Source of the DNA: an uncultured Lentisphaeria bacterium
GTDB lineage: Bacteria > Verrucomicrobiota > Lentisphaeria > Victivallales > UBA1829
Assembly (NCBI GenBank): GCA_905197955.1
Contig: CAJKAR010000069.1
Coordinates: forward strand, 1-13,712
Direction: 5' to 3'
DNA length: 13,712 bases
Shown here: piece by piece, positions 1 to 6,831 of the stretch
Numbering within the stretch: position 1 is the first letter of the stretch
Layout of the letters: every line of letters starts with the position of its first letter
The notes under the pieces: model-generated
Database searches by the model: none
What the model saw: only the letters and a program-made list of their open reading frames with translations
What the model was told of the DNA's origin: nothing
Made by a program: the position numbers and the translations under genes

Positions 1-8
1 GACCGCGA

Positions 9-202
9 CAAGGACACAGTCCTTGACCCGAGAAAAATGCTGACGCATTTTTCCGCCCATGCAGATTTTTCCGGGAAACCGTCTTGAAGAGAAAAACGAA
101 GAGAGAGCCTTTACGTGAAACGAAGTTTCATGCAAAGGCGTCAAAAGTTTAGGGAAAGAGGGGAGCGCGAGGGGGGGAAGAACCGCTTTTCAAAGCGGTT
201 TT
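9..202. repeat. left-edge string of short hairpins (non-coding)
   Basis: Positions 1-239 hold no credible gene. They contain four inverted repeats with tiny loops. At 9-25, CAAGGAC and GTCCTTG flank ACA. At 32-53, GAAAAATGC and GCATTTTTC flank TGAC. At 107-139, arms of about 15 bp starting GCCTTT and ending AAAGGC flank GAA, with one mismatch and one G-T pair. At 179-202, AACCGCTTT and AAAGCGGTT sit back to back, extended by a G-T and an A-T pair. The stems are unrelated in sequence, so it is the structure that recurs. The last one is followed on the + strand by TTTTC and could act as a weak terminator for rightward transcription. The block lies just downstream of the 3' end of the leftward operon and could be its 3' UTR. 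What it does is unknown. Confidence 0.7.
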
Positions 203-239
203 CTCCTCTCGCATCTCATCCAGTTTTTAAGAAAAACAA

Positions 240-1378
240 TCAGCGGGAACGGCGGATGAATTCAAGTACGAATTTCCAGTCGGTCGCGGTCACATCATGT
301 TTTCCGGTACGGAGATAGTAGCCGACCCTGTCGCCGAAGATCGGCTGTTCCGGTGCGGGAAAATGCGCGGAGCCGATGCCGTTTGCTCCGAACAGCCGAT
401 AGACCTCTCCGACCGCTTTGGCACAGCGATACTCATTGAACGGATCCGCCCAGGTATCTTCCGTTGCGCTGGCGATGAGCAGGGGACGAGGTGCGATCAG
501 AGCGGCGAGCCAGTGCTGATCGAAAGGAAGTGCATCTTCTCTTTTTGCATATTCATCGAGGGCTTTCGGCGACCACCAGGAGAGATTTTTTACCATGAAA
601 TCAATCTGTTCCCCGATTTTGTCGCGGAAGAGAGCCGCTCCGCAGCATCCGGAATCGTTGCTGACCGTTCCGGCGAAACGGATGTCATTGGCGGCGCACC
701 AGAGAGCCGTTTTACCGAGGCGGGAGTGGCCGTGCGCCCAGATGCAGCGCTCATCGATTCTTGCATCGGTCATTGCGAGTTCGAGCAGACGGGAATATCC
801 CCATGCCCACGCGCTGATTGCCGTGTACTGGCGAGCATCGGGTGGCAGTTCTTCCCTCGGATGGAAAAGTGCAAAGATACTGTCTTTTCTCCCATCGATA
901 TGATCCGGGAAAAAGTGGTTCCGGGGAGCGGTGATGAGGGAAAATCCTGCATCAAGCAGCATCGGGATCTGCCAGCGATGCGCCTGAACACCGCGTTCTT
1001 CTCTTTCTTCCAGCGGAAGATCGGTTTCATCGGTGCATCCGGCATTGCCTTTGAAGTTCAGACCGACGATCACGGGGATATTTTCCTTCCGATTGTTCGG
1101 CAGATACCATAATGCTTTTGCAGAGTGTGTCTTTGTTCCGTTCTGGAAATGGAGTGTGACTTCCCGGCGCCGCGTCCGCCGAGAACATTCGGAGTCTCTT
1201 GCGTGATCTCAAAACGGACAACTTCGGGTCGGGGCGGGATGCGCCCGTACATTACATTTTCATAGAGAGCGAGAATCTCCTTCCTTCTGCGGTTGACCCA
1301 GTCTGCCGCATTGACCGTGTTTGTCAGCGGTGAGGGCAGTTCAATCTCTTCCTTTCGATTGTTGATGAGTTCGTTCAT
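240..1378 (-). CDS. CE15 glucuronoyl-esterase-like alpha/beta hydrolase, with an apparent frameshift
   Basis: The family cleaves the ester between 4-O-methyl-glucuronic acid on xylan and lignin alcohols, or related uronate esters. Restoring one missing base near 1161-1180 gives about 379 aa, normal for a bacterial catalytic domain. The N-terminal part (1378 down to about 1170) has the family opening LPSPLT..VNAADWVNRRRKEILALYENVMYGR. The body (about 1165 to 240) continues EVTLHFQNG...VIVGLNFKGNAG. The nucleophile is the Ser of GHSRLGK (about residue 219), followed by SNDSGCCGAAL, LPFDQHWLAALIAPRP, an acidic pair in ATEDTWADP (about 307-308) and a late His in GKHDVTATDW (about 361, probable catalytic His). 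The ATG at 1378 follows AGAAGGAA at a usable distance. There is no signal peptide, which is odd for an enzyme of extracellular polymers. It is last in the capA-marC operon. The family call is solid; the true substrate and whether the gene is intact are not settled. Confidence 0.8.
1161..1180 (-). other. frameshift site inside the CE15-like gene
   Basis: Reading leftward, the N-terminal frame runs well through ...ETPNVLGGRG and then becomes nonsense. The next good family sequence, EVTLHFQNGTKTHSAKALWYL, begins a few bases later in another frame. The change lies in a GC-rich stretch, GGCGCCGGGAA on the - strand. One extra base there (for example GCCCGGGAA) would give ...GGRGAREVTLHF. This is either a real disabling mutation or a base-calling/assembly deletion; the sequence alone cannot say which. 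Confidence 0.75.
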
Positions 1379-1398
1379 TTTGGAAGTTCCTTCTGTTT

Positions 1399-2044
1399 TT
1401 ATGGTTTTCTTTTGATCATGCGGGGGTGTAAAGGTTCCGTTCAGCATCCGGCTCCGGAAGTCGGCGGTTCCGGAGAGAATCATCTGGACCGCCACGGCCG
1501 CGACGAGAAGACCGGTCAGACGGATCAGTGGTCCCAGCAGATGCAGTTTATGGAACAGATCGTTGATGAACTGACTGGTAAGCATAAACAGAAAGTTCAT
1601 CAGAATCGCCAGAAAAATGGCGATGGTTGTGCTGTGGAATCCGTATTCGATTGAAGAGGAGATCACGATAGTGATCATTCCGGGGCCGGCGATCAGCGGT
1701 GCCGCCAGCGGAACAATGCTCAATTCATTCAAATCGTCCCGCATGGCGCTCTCCTTCTGATGGAAGAACTTTCCTTCGCGGATCGCTTTCCAGCCGATGA
1801 AGAACACCACGATTCCTCCGGTGATTTTCAGAGCGCAGGGATCAATGCGGAACACATTTTCAAGAATGCTCTGTCCGACCAGCGAAAAGAGTTCCAGCAT
1901 CAGGAATGCCGCCACAGAGGATTTCCACGCAAGTTCGAACACCTGACGGAAATTCAGCTTCGGTTCATATCCCGACAGGAAAAAAATTTTGCTGACTGGA
2001 TTGATGATCGCCAGAAAATAGAGCGCATTATTGAATGTATTCAT
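1399..2044 (-). CDS. marC: MarC-family (UPF0056) inner-membrane protein; as written it reads through into the esterase
   Basis: This is a polytopic membrane protein of the MarC/UPF0056 family, whose transport function is still unclear. About six hydrophobic segments are visible. Family signatures include NPVSK near the N-terminus (residues 15-19), PLIAGPGMIT (about 116-124) and a final LTGLLVAAVAVQMILSG segment. The start at 2044 is preferred because its ATG overlaps the capA stop as ATGA, which suggests translational coupling; an in-frame ATG at 2062 is the alternative. As printed, there is no in-frame stop before the esterase ATG at 1378, so the frame fuses the two proteins. Removing one C from the CCCCC tract at 1422-1426 ends MarC at TAA (1399-1401) with tail TFTPRMIKRKP. 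That gives 214 aa, the usual family length, and leaves the esterase its own ribosome site 20 bp later. Separate genes are therefore favoured. Confidence 0.82.
1422..1426 (-). other. C5 homopolymer where the marC stop is lost
   Basis: On the - strand the tract is ACACCCCCGCATG. With five C residues the MarC frame bypasses the TAA at 1399-1401 and runs into the esterase. With four C residues MarC stops there at a normal length. A homopolymer miscount or a phase-variable tract would both explain it. Confidence 0.6.
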
Positions 2045-3273
2045 TTTATCTTTGCCATCCATTCCGGCACAGCGAATGCCTGGATTTCGGGCAGGAGCTT
2101 TGCGGCTTCCCGGATGCGGTGTTCTTCAATCAGACGCAGATAGCATTTGACCATGTCGCAATGGGCTTCGCAGGTGAAGACGTTGCGGAGATGGAGAATC
2201 TGTCCCACGACTTCCGGTTCTTCCAGACGGTTTTCCCAGTTTTCGGGCAGTCCTTTGACAGATCCGACCAGATAGTCGCGTCCTTTTTCCGTACTCCACG
2301 CTTCAAACAGTTTCCGTATGTGTTCCGGATCCGCCAGAGGTTCGCAGAGACGTTCCATATATTGTTCAAAGGCTTTTCGTTCAGAGTCCTCCAGAGGTTT
2401 CACATACTCCTTTGCAAACCGGTAGGGAAGAAGTTCCAGCTTGTAGACTCCGAGCCGGTCGAAGGAGCATTTCGTCAGATATCCCGTGTTCCAGAGCTCC
2501 CGGCTGTATTTCGGAAAATAGAAGTTGCCCGGCGAATAGACGATCTGTGATCCGTTGTAGTATTCCACACCTTCCGGACAGTGGGTGTGACAGTTGAAGA
2601 CCAGATCCGCTCCCGCCTCCGCGAACGCGCGGCAGAACTCCTGAATGCGCGGGGAGGGAAACGGATTATGCTCATGCCCGCCGTGGAGAACGACAATGAC
2701 AAAATCGGCCTCTTCCGTCGCCTTTCGAGTCTGCTTCAGATTCCGGAGCGGGGATTGCGGCGCAACGCCGGGCTTGTTCTCTTCCGCGGTGCCGAATTCA
2801 TTTTCCGCGAAATTCAGCAGCAGGATTTTCTTCCCGCCTGCGGAAAGCGCGAGCGGACGGTTCGCTTCTTCGAGATTCCTTCCCGCACCGACCGTTTTCA
2901 TTCCGGATTCGTGGAGACATTTCAGTGTTTCGAGCACTCCTTCCGTTCCATGATCGCCGATGTGATTGTTCGCGAGAAGAGCAATATCGAATCCGACCTC
3001 GCGGACGATCCGGATCGTTTCCGGATCGCTGTTGAGATTCGGTCCGCTTTTAGGAATCGGATTCTCCTTAGATACGGTGGGTGTCTCCCATTGGACAATC
3101 CGCAGATCGGCGGATCGGATGAATTCCGCGACCGGTTTCATGATTTCTGCGGCGCAGCCCGCATCTGTCATCTCTTTTCCTTCCGCTCCCGGACAGACGT
3201 CGCCGGCCAGTACGACGCTGAAGAGGTGTCCACCATCGGCTTCCCTGTATTTGATCCCGCAATCCTGAAACAT
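2041..3273 (-). CDS. CapA/PgsA-type metallophosphatase-fold protein
   Basis: The protein is 410 aa. The CapA domain (calcineurin-like fold, named after poly-gamma-glutamate capsule synthesis) covers about residues 17-260. Visible motifs in order are VVLAGDV (20-26, metal ligand Asp), VQWETP where many members have NLE (60-65), LLANNHIGDHG (99-109), VVLHGGHE (194-201), NCHTHCPEGVEYYNG (227-241) and VYSPGNFYF (245-253). The remaining roughly 150 residues are helical, without a motif I recognise. The start at 3273 is chosen over an upstream ATG (3333) because AGGAGG lies 6 nt before it and the candidate promoter falls inside the longer version. There is no signal peptide or N-terminal membrane anchor, unlike classical CapA, which suggests a cytoplasmic phosphoesterase-like role. 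No capsule ligase genes are nearby, so a poly-glutamate role is not supported. It is the first gene of the leftward operon, divergent from araC. Confidence 0.85.
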   Translation of the reverse strand: MFQDCGIKYREADGGHLFSVVLAGDVCPGAEGKEMTDAGCAAEIMKPVAEFIRSADLRIVQWETPTVSKENPIPKSGPNLNSDPETIRIVREVGFDIALLANNHIGDHGTEGVLETLKCLHESGMKTVGAGRNLEEANRPLALSAGGKKILLLNFAENEFGTAEENKPGVAPQSPLRNLKQTRKATEEADFVIVVLHGGHEHNPFPSPRIQEFCRAFAEAGADLVFNCHTHCPEGVEYYNGSQIVYSPGNFYFPKYSRELWNTGYLTKCSFDRLGVYKLELLPYRFAKEYVKPLEDSERKAFEQYMERLCEPLADPEHIRKLFEAWSTEKGRDYLVGSVKGLPENWENRLEEPEVVGQILHLRNVFTCEAHCDMVKCYLRLIEEHRIREAAKLLPEIQAFAVPEWMAKIK

Positions 3274-3279
3274 CTGATT

Positions 3280-3285
3280 CCTCCT
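3280..3285 (-). promoter_or_regulatory. strong ribosome binding site of the capA-like gene
   Basis: AGGAGG on the - strand lies 6 nt before the ATG at 3273. It is the best Shine-Dalgarno match in the window and decides the start of this gene against the ATG 60 bp upstream. Confidence 0.85.
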
Positions 3286-3304
3286 GTTGTTTGGTTTCCG
3301 GGAT

Positions 3305-3333
3305 AAAATAGAATTTCCCCCGGCGAAAAACAA
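3305..3333 (-). promoter_or_regulatory. candidate promoter for capA-marC-esterase
   Basis: On the - strand, TTGTTT (3328-3333) and TATTTT (3305-3310) are separated by exactly 17 bp. This would start transcription near 3298, about 25 nt before the chosen ATG. An inverted repeat sits immediately upstream of the -35 box, as expected for a regulated promoter. Assigned by eye only. Confidence 0.5.
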
Positions 3334-3335
3334 CG

Positions 3336-3368
3336 GTTCAAAAACAGGGAACTATTCGTTTTTTGAAC
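3336..3368. promoter_or_regulatory. inverted repeat in the divergent araC/capA region, candidate operator
   Basis: GTTCAAAAAC (3336-3345) and GTTTTTTGAAC (3358-3368) form an inverted repeat with 10-bp arms, one extra T in the right arm and a 12-bp spacer. It sits between the two candidate divergent promoters, directly upstream of the leftward -35 box. It is a natural binding place for the AraC-family protein encoded next door, although AraC proteins often prefer direct repeats. A weak hairpin role is less likely because the stem is AT-rich. Confidence 0.45.
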
Positions 3369-3395
3369 ATTTATATTTTTTCTTTCAACAGATTC

Positions 3396-3423
3396 TTGAA
3401 AAAACGGGAAACGGCAATAATTT
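3396..3423 (+). promoter_or_regulatory. candidate promoter for the AraC-family gene
   Basis: TTGAAA (3396-3401) and TAATTT (3418-3423) are separated by 16 bp, about 33 bp before the ATG at 3457. The boxes are reasonable but the region is AT-rich, so chance matches are possible. Confidence 0.35.
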
Positions 3424-3456
3424 TCTTTACCGCAAGAGCACGAGGAGTACAAAACA

Positions 3457-4368
3457 ATGATAAAACTCTCAGTGGAAGAGGTTCACCGTTCGGAGTCGAG
3501 CACGGAGTTTTACCGGAGCGACTGGGCGGAAAAAAATATAAAAATTGCACAATATTCCTGGGGAAACGGCCCCGCGCCGTTCGGGACCTCTCTTTGGCCC
3601 CGTTACTACTCCGAAGTGAAACGCTACGGCGAAGCATGGTTCCGTTTCCGCAATGCAGCCGATATGACCTTTGAGATTCTTCTGGAAGGTTCACTGGAAT
3701 ATACACAGAATGGCATTGTTGAAACGATCCGCCCCGGAGAACTCTATATCATGCATGAAGGAGGAGACATCACCTTCAATGCGTATCCGGAGAGCTATTT
3801 CCATCGGCTCCGGCTGACCTTTTACGGCAGCATGCTCCGGAATCTTGATCAGGAATTCCGGCTGGCCGGACGGCGTGTGGTGCGTCTGCGGGATCCCGAT
3901 CACTTTATCGGCGCATTCCGCAGGATGGGGGCGTATCTGGCGGAACATGATTCGTCGAAAGCGGCGGAAATCTCCGTTTCCGCCTATCGGATCCTTGCGG
4001 AGGTGGCAAAGGAGTGTTCCGGACCGGAGGCATATCCGGAGCTTCTCCGGAACGTTCTGGGGGATATGAAGGGGGATCTCGGACTTCGCCGTTCCATCCG
4101 GGAGATTGCTGCGCATCACGGGGTGGAGGTGCATACGCTGATGCGTCTCTTCCGGAAACATCTCGGAGTTTCGCCACGGGAGTATCTCATCAAGCTTCGG
4201 ATGGAGGCGGCAAAGCATCTGGTGGCCTCATCCGAGCTCTCTATGAAAGAGATCGCCGAACGGCTCGGCTACTGCAATTCCCTTTATTTTTCGACCGCGT
4301 TTCACCGCATGTTTCAGGAGACTCCCTCCCGCTGTCGGAAACGGAAACAGCGTTCCATCGGAGAGTGA
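3457..4368 (+). CDS. AraC-family transcriptional regulator
   Basis: The protein is 303 aa. It has an N-terminal cupin-like sensing region (about residues 45-165, with the typical FEILLEGSLEYTQNG...IRPGELYIMHEGG strand pattern). The C-terminal DNA-binding domain has two helix-turn-helices: SIREIAAHHGVEVHTLMRLFRKHLGVSPREYL (about 213-244) and SMKEIAERLGYCNSLYFSTAFHRMFQETPS (about 262-291). This is the layout of AraC/XylS regulators that bind a sugar or other small ligand. The ATG is preceded by GAGGAG at about 9 nt. It is divergent from the capA-marC-esterase operon with a 183-bp shared control region, so local control of that operon is likely. It ends 18 bp before the convergent stop of the U32 gene, with no clear terminator between them. 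The ligand cannot be read from the sequence. Confidence 0.93.
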   Translation: MIKLSVEEVHRSESSTEFYRSDWAEKNIKIAQYSWGNGPAPFGTSLWPRYYSEVKRYGEAWFRFRNAADMTFEILLEGSLEYTQNGIVETIRPGELYIMHEGGDITFNAYPESYFHRLRLTFYGSMLRNLDQEFRLAGRRVVRLRDPDHFIGAFRRMGAYLAEHDSSKAAEISVSAYRILAEVAKECSGPEAYPELLRNVLGDMKGDLGLRRSIREIAAHHGVEVHTLMRLFRKHLGVSPREYLIKLRMEAAKHLVASSELSMKEIAERLGYCNSLYFSTAFHRMFQETPSRCRKRKQRSIGE

Positions 4369-4386
4369 CGGTCGGTCGGCGAGAGT

Positions 4387-6594
4387 TCAGGCGAGTCCGC
4401 GCGAGAAATTGAATTCCTCTGGAGACTCCTCCGGGACGGATGGTTTCCGGAGATCGTGAATCGGGATCATGTCCGGGAGCAGTTCGACCCGCATCGGATG
4501 TTTCGGATGCAGGGTTGCCAGTCCGCTGTGCCGTTCGACGAGAAAGGTCTCCCCGTGCGGTTCCGAGAGGTATTTGACCTTCGGTAGTCCCGCTCTCGTC
4601 GCGAGCAGGACGGGATTCCCGGAAACATACTGTTCCATCGGCAGGACCGCTTTTTGCCGGAGCTCCTCCAGATCCGTTCGTGCAAGTTCGATCTGTCCGT
4701 GAAACGTGGAGACTCCGAGACTCCGGAGTTCTTCCACCGCAAAGGCGTTCGCCACCGGCAGCGGAGGTGCTGTTTTCAGAACGATCCCCTTGTATTTTCT
4801 CAGCAGGGCAATATGGGAGAGCGAGGCGATCCGGAATACACGGATCCCCTTCCGGATCAGATCTTCCAGTTGAAGTTGCAGTTCTTCGATTTCGGTTTCA
4901 GGCGTGAAAAACGGGAGAATGCACTCTTCCTCCGGAAGAATTCCGAAAGAGAGCTCGCGTGCAATGATCGCTCCCGGCAGCGGATTGGGGGCACCCGCAG
5001 AGAGAAACATCACGGGGGGCATCGCAGGAAACATCTGTTTCGCAAGCCGGCGGTGATGCTCTTTCAGCGCACGGGCTTTTTCTTCCGCAAGCCGTCGGAG
5101 CTGTTCCGGCTGAATGGCTGTCCCTGTCCATTTCCAGAATTCGCGCCGCAGAGTTTTCAGAATGGTTTGGGGGAGAAAAAGGGCTCCGTCGATCTCCGCC
5201 CGCAGTGAACCGGGGGCGAAGGGGGAGTCGTTTGGGATGCGAAAGGCTGCAATCAACTCGTCGGGAGTGACGGCGCGCTTTTCCGCTGGAGAGAGTGTGA
5301 GAGGGGATTCCCATGCAGGAATTCCGGGCAGAAGGGGGCGAACCGTCAGAGCGTTTGCATCCAGATGCAGGTTCAGGTCGAGCAGCGGTTTCTGGAGGGG
5401 GAGATTGCGGCAGCGTTTTTCCATGGTGTCGTGCGTTTCGCCGATTTTGTACAGGATGCCGTCGGGAGCGATTGTTTTCCCCCTGGAAGGGATCCGGCAG
5501 ACCTGTCCGGGAAAGGCCTTTTTGACGGCTCTGCCGCCGATGCGCAGGTCCAGAATGGAGAGAGCCTGTCCTTCCCCGCCGGAAGCGGATTGGACACGGA
5601 CGTTGTCGCCGAGATGAATCCTGCCGGAAAGTTCCACTTCAAAAGCATCGTGCAGGACCCGTTTGACGCGGCCGCAGAACCGTCCGATTCCGCCCGGCAC
5701 ATCCGGCCTGATCAGATGTTCGGTGGAGTCCTGCGTGTAGAACCCGAGCGAGCGTTCGCGCGAACAGGTCTCGTTGAGAAGCGGAAGCGCGGATTCCGGA
5801 TCGTTCGTATCCAGCGCCTTGCGGTAGGCGGCGACCACATTTGCCACATAGTCCGCCCTGCGCAGCCGTCCTTCGATTTTCAGAGAGGCGATGCCCAGTT
5901 CCCGGAACTTCGGAATCAGTTCCATAGCGGCGAGGTCCTTGCTTGAAAGATAGAACGCCTCTTTTCCGCGGTCGGATCGGAAGAGTCTCCGGCATGGCTG
6001 TTTGCATCTGCCTCGGTTGCCGCTGGCGCCGCCGAGCCACGAGGAGAAAAGACAGGTGCCGGAAAGACAGACGCAGAGGGCTCCATGGACAAAAATTTCC
6101 AGTTCCAGAGAGGATTTCTTCGCAATGATTTCGAGCTCTTCGAGTGTGATCTGCCGTTCGAGGATGACACGCCGGATTCCCATTTGTTCCGCGGTCCGGA
6201 CGGCCATGGAATCGTGGAGCGCCATCTGCGTGGATCCGTGGATGGTCAGTTCGGGAAAATACTCCCGGATCATCCGGACGACACCGATGTCCTGTACGAT
6301 GACGGCATCGGGTCTCAACTGAGCGAGAAGCGCCAGCTGATCTGCCGCATCGTCGATTTCGGACTCCCGGATGAGAGTGTTGAACGTGATGTAGACTTTG
6401 CGGCCGATTCCGTGAGCGCAGGCGATGAGTTTTGACATTTCCTCCGGAGAAAAATTGTCGCTTCGTTCTCTTGCATTGAACTTTTTCAGTCCGCAGTAGA
6501 CTGCATCGGCCCCGGCATCGAGTGCGGCCAGGGCGACCGTCAGATTTCCCGCCGGAGCGAGCAGTTCGATCTTTTTTGCGGAATCCTGCCTCAT
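4387..6594 (-). CDS. U32-family protein (collagenase-like; RlhA/TrhP-type RNA hydroxylation family)
   Basis: The protein is 735 aa. The N-terminal U32 domain opens IELLAPAGNLTVALAALDAGADAVYCG and continues with ERQITLEEL and the Cys-rich signature HGALCVCLSGTCLFSSW...GNRGRCKQPCR (about residues 170-202; Cys 174, 176, 181, 197, 201). SSKDLAAMELIP...GIASLKIEGR follows. A middle region resembles the DUF3656 extension. The last roughly 200 residues look like a second, degenerate U32 barrel half (FRIASLSHIALLRKYKG...LPMEQYVSGNPVLLATRAG). Characterised relatives act in hydroxylation of tRNA wobble uridine or 23S rRNA and bind an Fe-S cluster; the old name is peptidase/collagenase. The start at 6594 matches the family N-terminus but has only a distant AGAAGG. 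An ATG at 6630 is possible, and both lie downstream of the candidate promoter. Further upstream starts would precede that promoter. Confidence 0.88.
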   Translation of the reverse strand: MRQDSAKKIELLAPAGNLTVALAALDAGADAVYCGLKKFNARERSDNFSPEEMSKLIACAHGIGRKVYITFNTLIRESEIDDAADQLALLAQLRPDAVIVQDIGVVRMIREYFPELTIHGSTQMALHDSMAVRTAEQMGIRRVILERQITLEELEIIAKKSSLELEIFVHGALCVCLSGTCLFSSWLGGASGNRGRCKQPCRRLFRSDRGKEAFYLSSKDLAAMELIPKFRELGIASLKIEGRLRRADYVANVVAAYRKALDTNDPESALPLLNETCSRERSLGFYTQDSTEHLIRPDVPGGIGRFCGRVKRVLHDAFEVELSGRIHLGDNVRVQSASGGEGQALSILDLRIGGRAVKKAFPGQVCRIPSRGKTIAPDGILYKIGETHDTMEKRCRNLPLQKPLLDLNLHLDANALTVRPLLPGIPAWESPLTLSPAEKRAVTPDELIAAFRIPNDSPFAPGSLRAEIDGALFLPQTILKTLRREFWKWTGTAIQPEQLRRLAEEKARALKEHHRRLAKQMFPAMPPVMFLSAGAPNPLPGAIIARELSFGILPEEECILPFFTPETEIEELQLQLEDLIRKGIRVFRIASLSHIALLRKYKGIVLKTAPPLPVANAFAVEELRSLGVSTFHGQIELARTDLEELRQKAVLPMEQYVSGNPVLLATRAGLPKVKYLSEPHGETFLVERHSGLATLHPKHPMRVELLPDMIPIHDLRKPSVPEESPEEFNFSRGLA

Positions 6595-6640
6595 AAATAA
6601 TCTGGAAGCCTTCTGCTGTTGCGGATGCATTTTCTGTTCA

Positions 6641-6665
6641 TATACACGTTGGATAATATACACGT
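6641..6665. repeat. direct repeat overlapping the U32 promoter
   Basis: TATACACGT occurs at 6641-6649 and again at 6657-6665, a perfect 9-bp direct repeat with a 16-bp period. It overlaps the leftward -10 box and the expected start site. It could be an operator for an unknown regulator or a chance repeat; nothing in the window points to the partner. Confidence 0.45.
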
Positions 6666-6683
6666 CGGAGGGGTGTTTGGCAA
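6655..6683 (-). promoter_or_regulatory. candidate promoter of the U32 gene
   Basis: On the - strand, TTGCCA (6678-6683) and TATATT (6655-6660) have a 17-bp spacer, close to the housekeeping sigma consensus. Transcription would begin near 6648, which leaves only the 6630 and 6594 starts usable and rules out the longer frame back to 6798. Confidence 0.55.
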
Positions 6684-6753
6684 GAAGGCTTCCCGCAGGA
6701 TGGATCCGTGTGCCGGAGATGAAAAAAACTTGCGGGAATGATGGCGGATTCCA

Positions 6754-6781
6754 TTGCATAAACATTTTTTTGCTGTAAATT
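6754..6781 (+). promoter_or_regulatory. candidate promoter of the acyl-CoA synthetase operon
   Basis: TTGCAT (6754-6759) and TAAATT (6776-6781) are 16 bp apart, giving a start near 6788 and a leader of about 44 nt before the GTG at 6832. The longest reading frame would begin with TTG at 6754, inside this promoter, which argues against that start. Confidence 0.45.
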
Positions 6782-6831
6782 ACAGGATAAATCATCAAGT
6801 TGTTTCAACTGAATGGAAGGAAGATGGAAAA

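Noticed and set aside
179..202. Intrinsic terminator for the leftward esterase operon
   Set aside because: On the - strand the stem is followed by CTTCCCCCC with no T-run. Only the + strand has a short T stretch, which is the wrong direction for that operon.
297..1112. 271-codon open frame on the + strand opposite the esterase
   Set aside because: The - strand carries clear CE15 motifs, while the + frame shows no family signature.
2041..3273. Poly-gamma-glutamate capsule locus
   Set aside because: Only a CapA-type fold is present; no CapB/CapC ligase or transporter genes are nearby and the protein lacks the membrane anchor.
2581..3306. 241-codon open frame on the + strand opposite the capA-like gene
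   Set aside because: The capA frame on the other strand has a perfect AGGAGG and family motifs. The opposite frame lacks any domain and covers the divergent promoter region's own operon.
2044..3333. Longer start for the capA-like gene at 3333
   Set aside because: The 20 extra residues cover the candidate promoter and have no family match. The ATG at 3273 has AGGAGG at ideal spacing.
6595..6798. N-terminal extension of the U32 protein to 6798
   Set aside because: The extra 68 residues precede the family N-terminus, overlap both divergent promoters and would lie upstream of the predicted start site.
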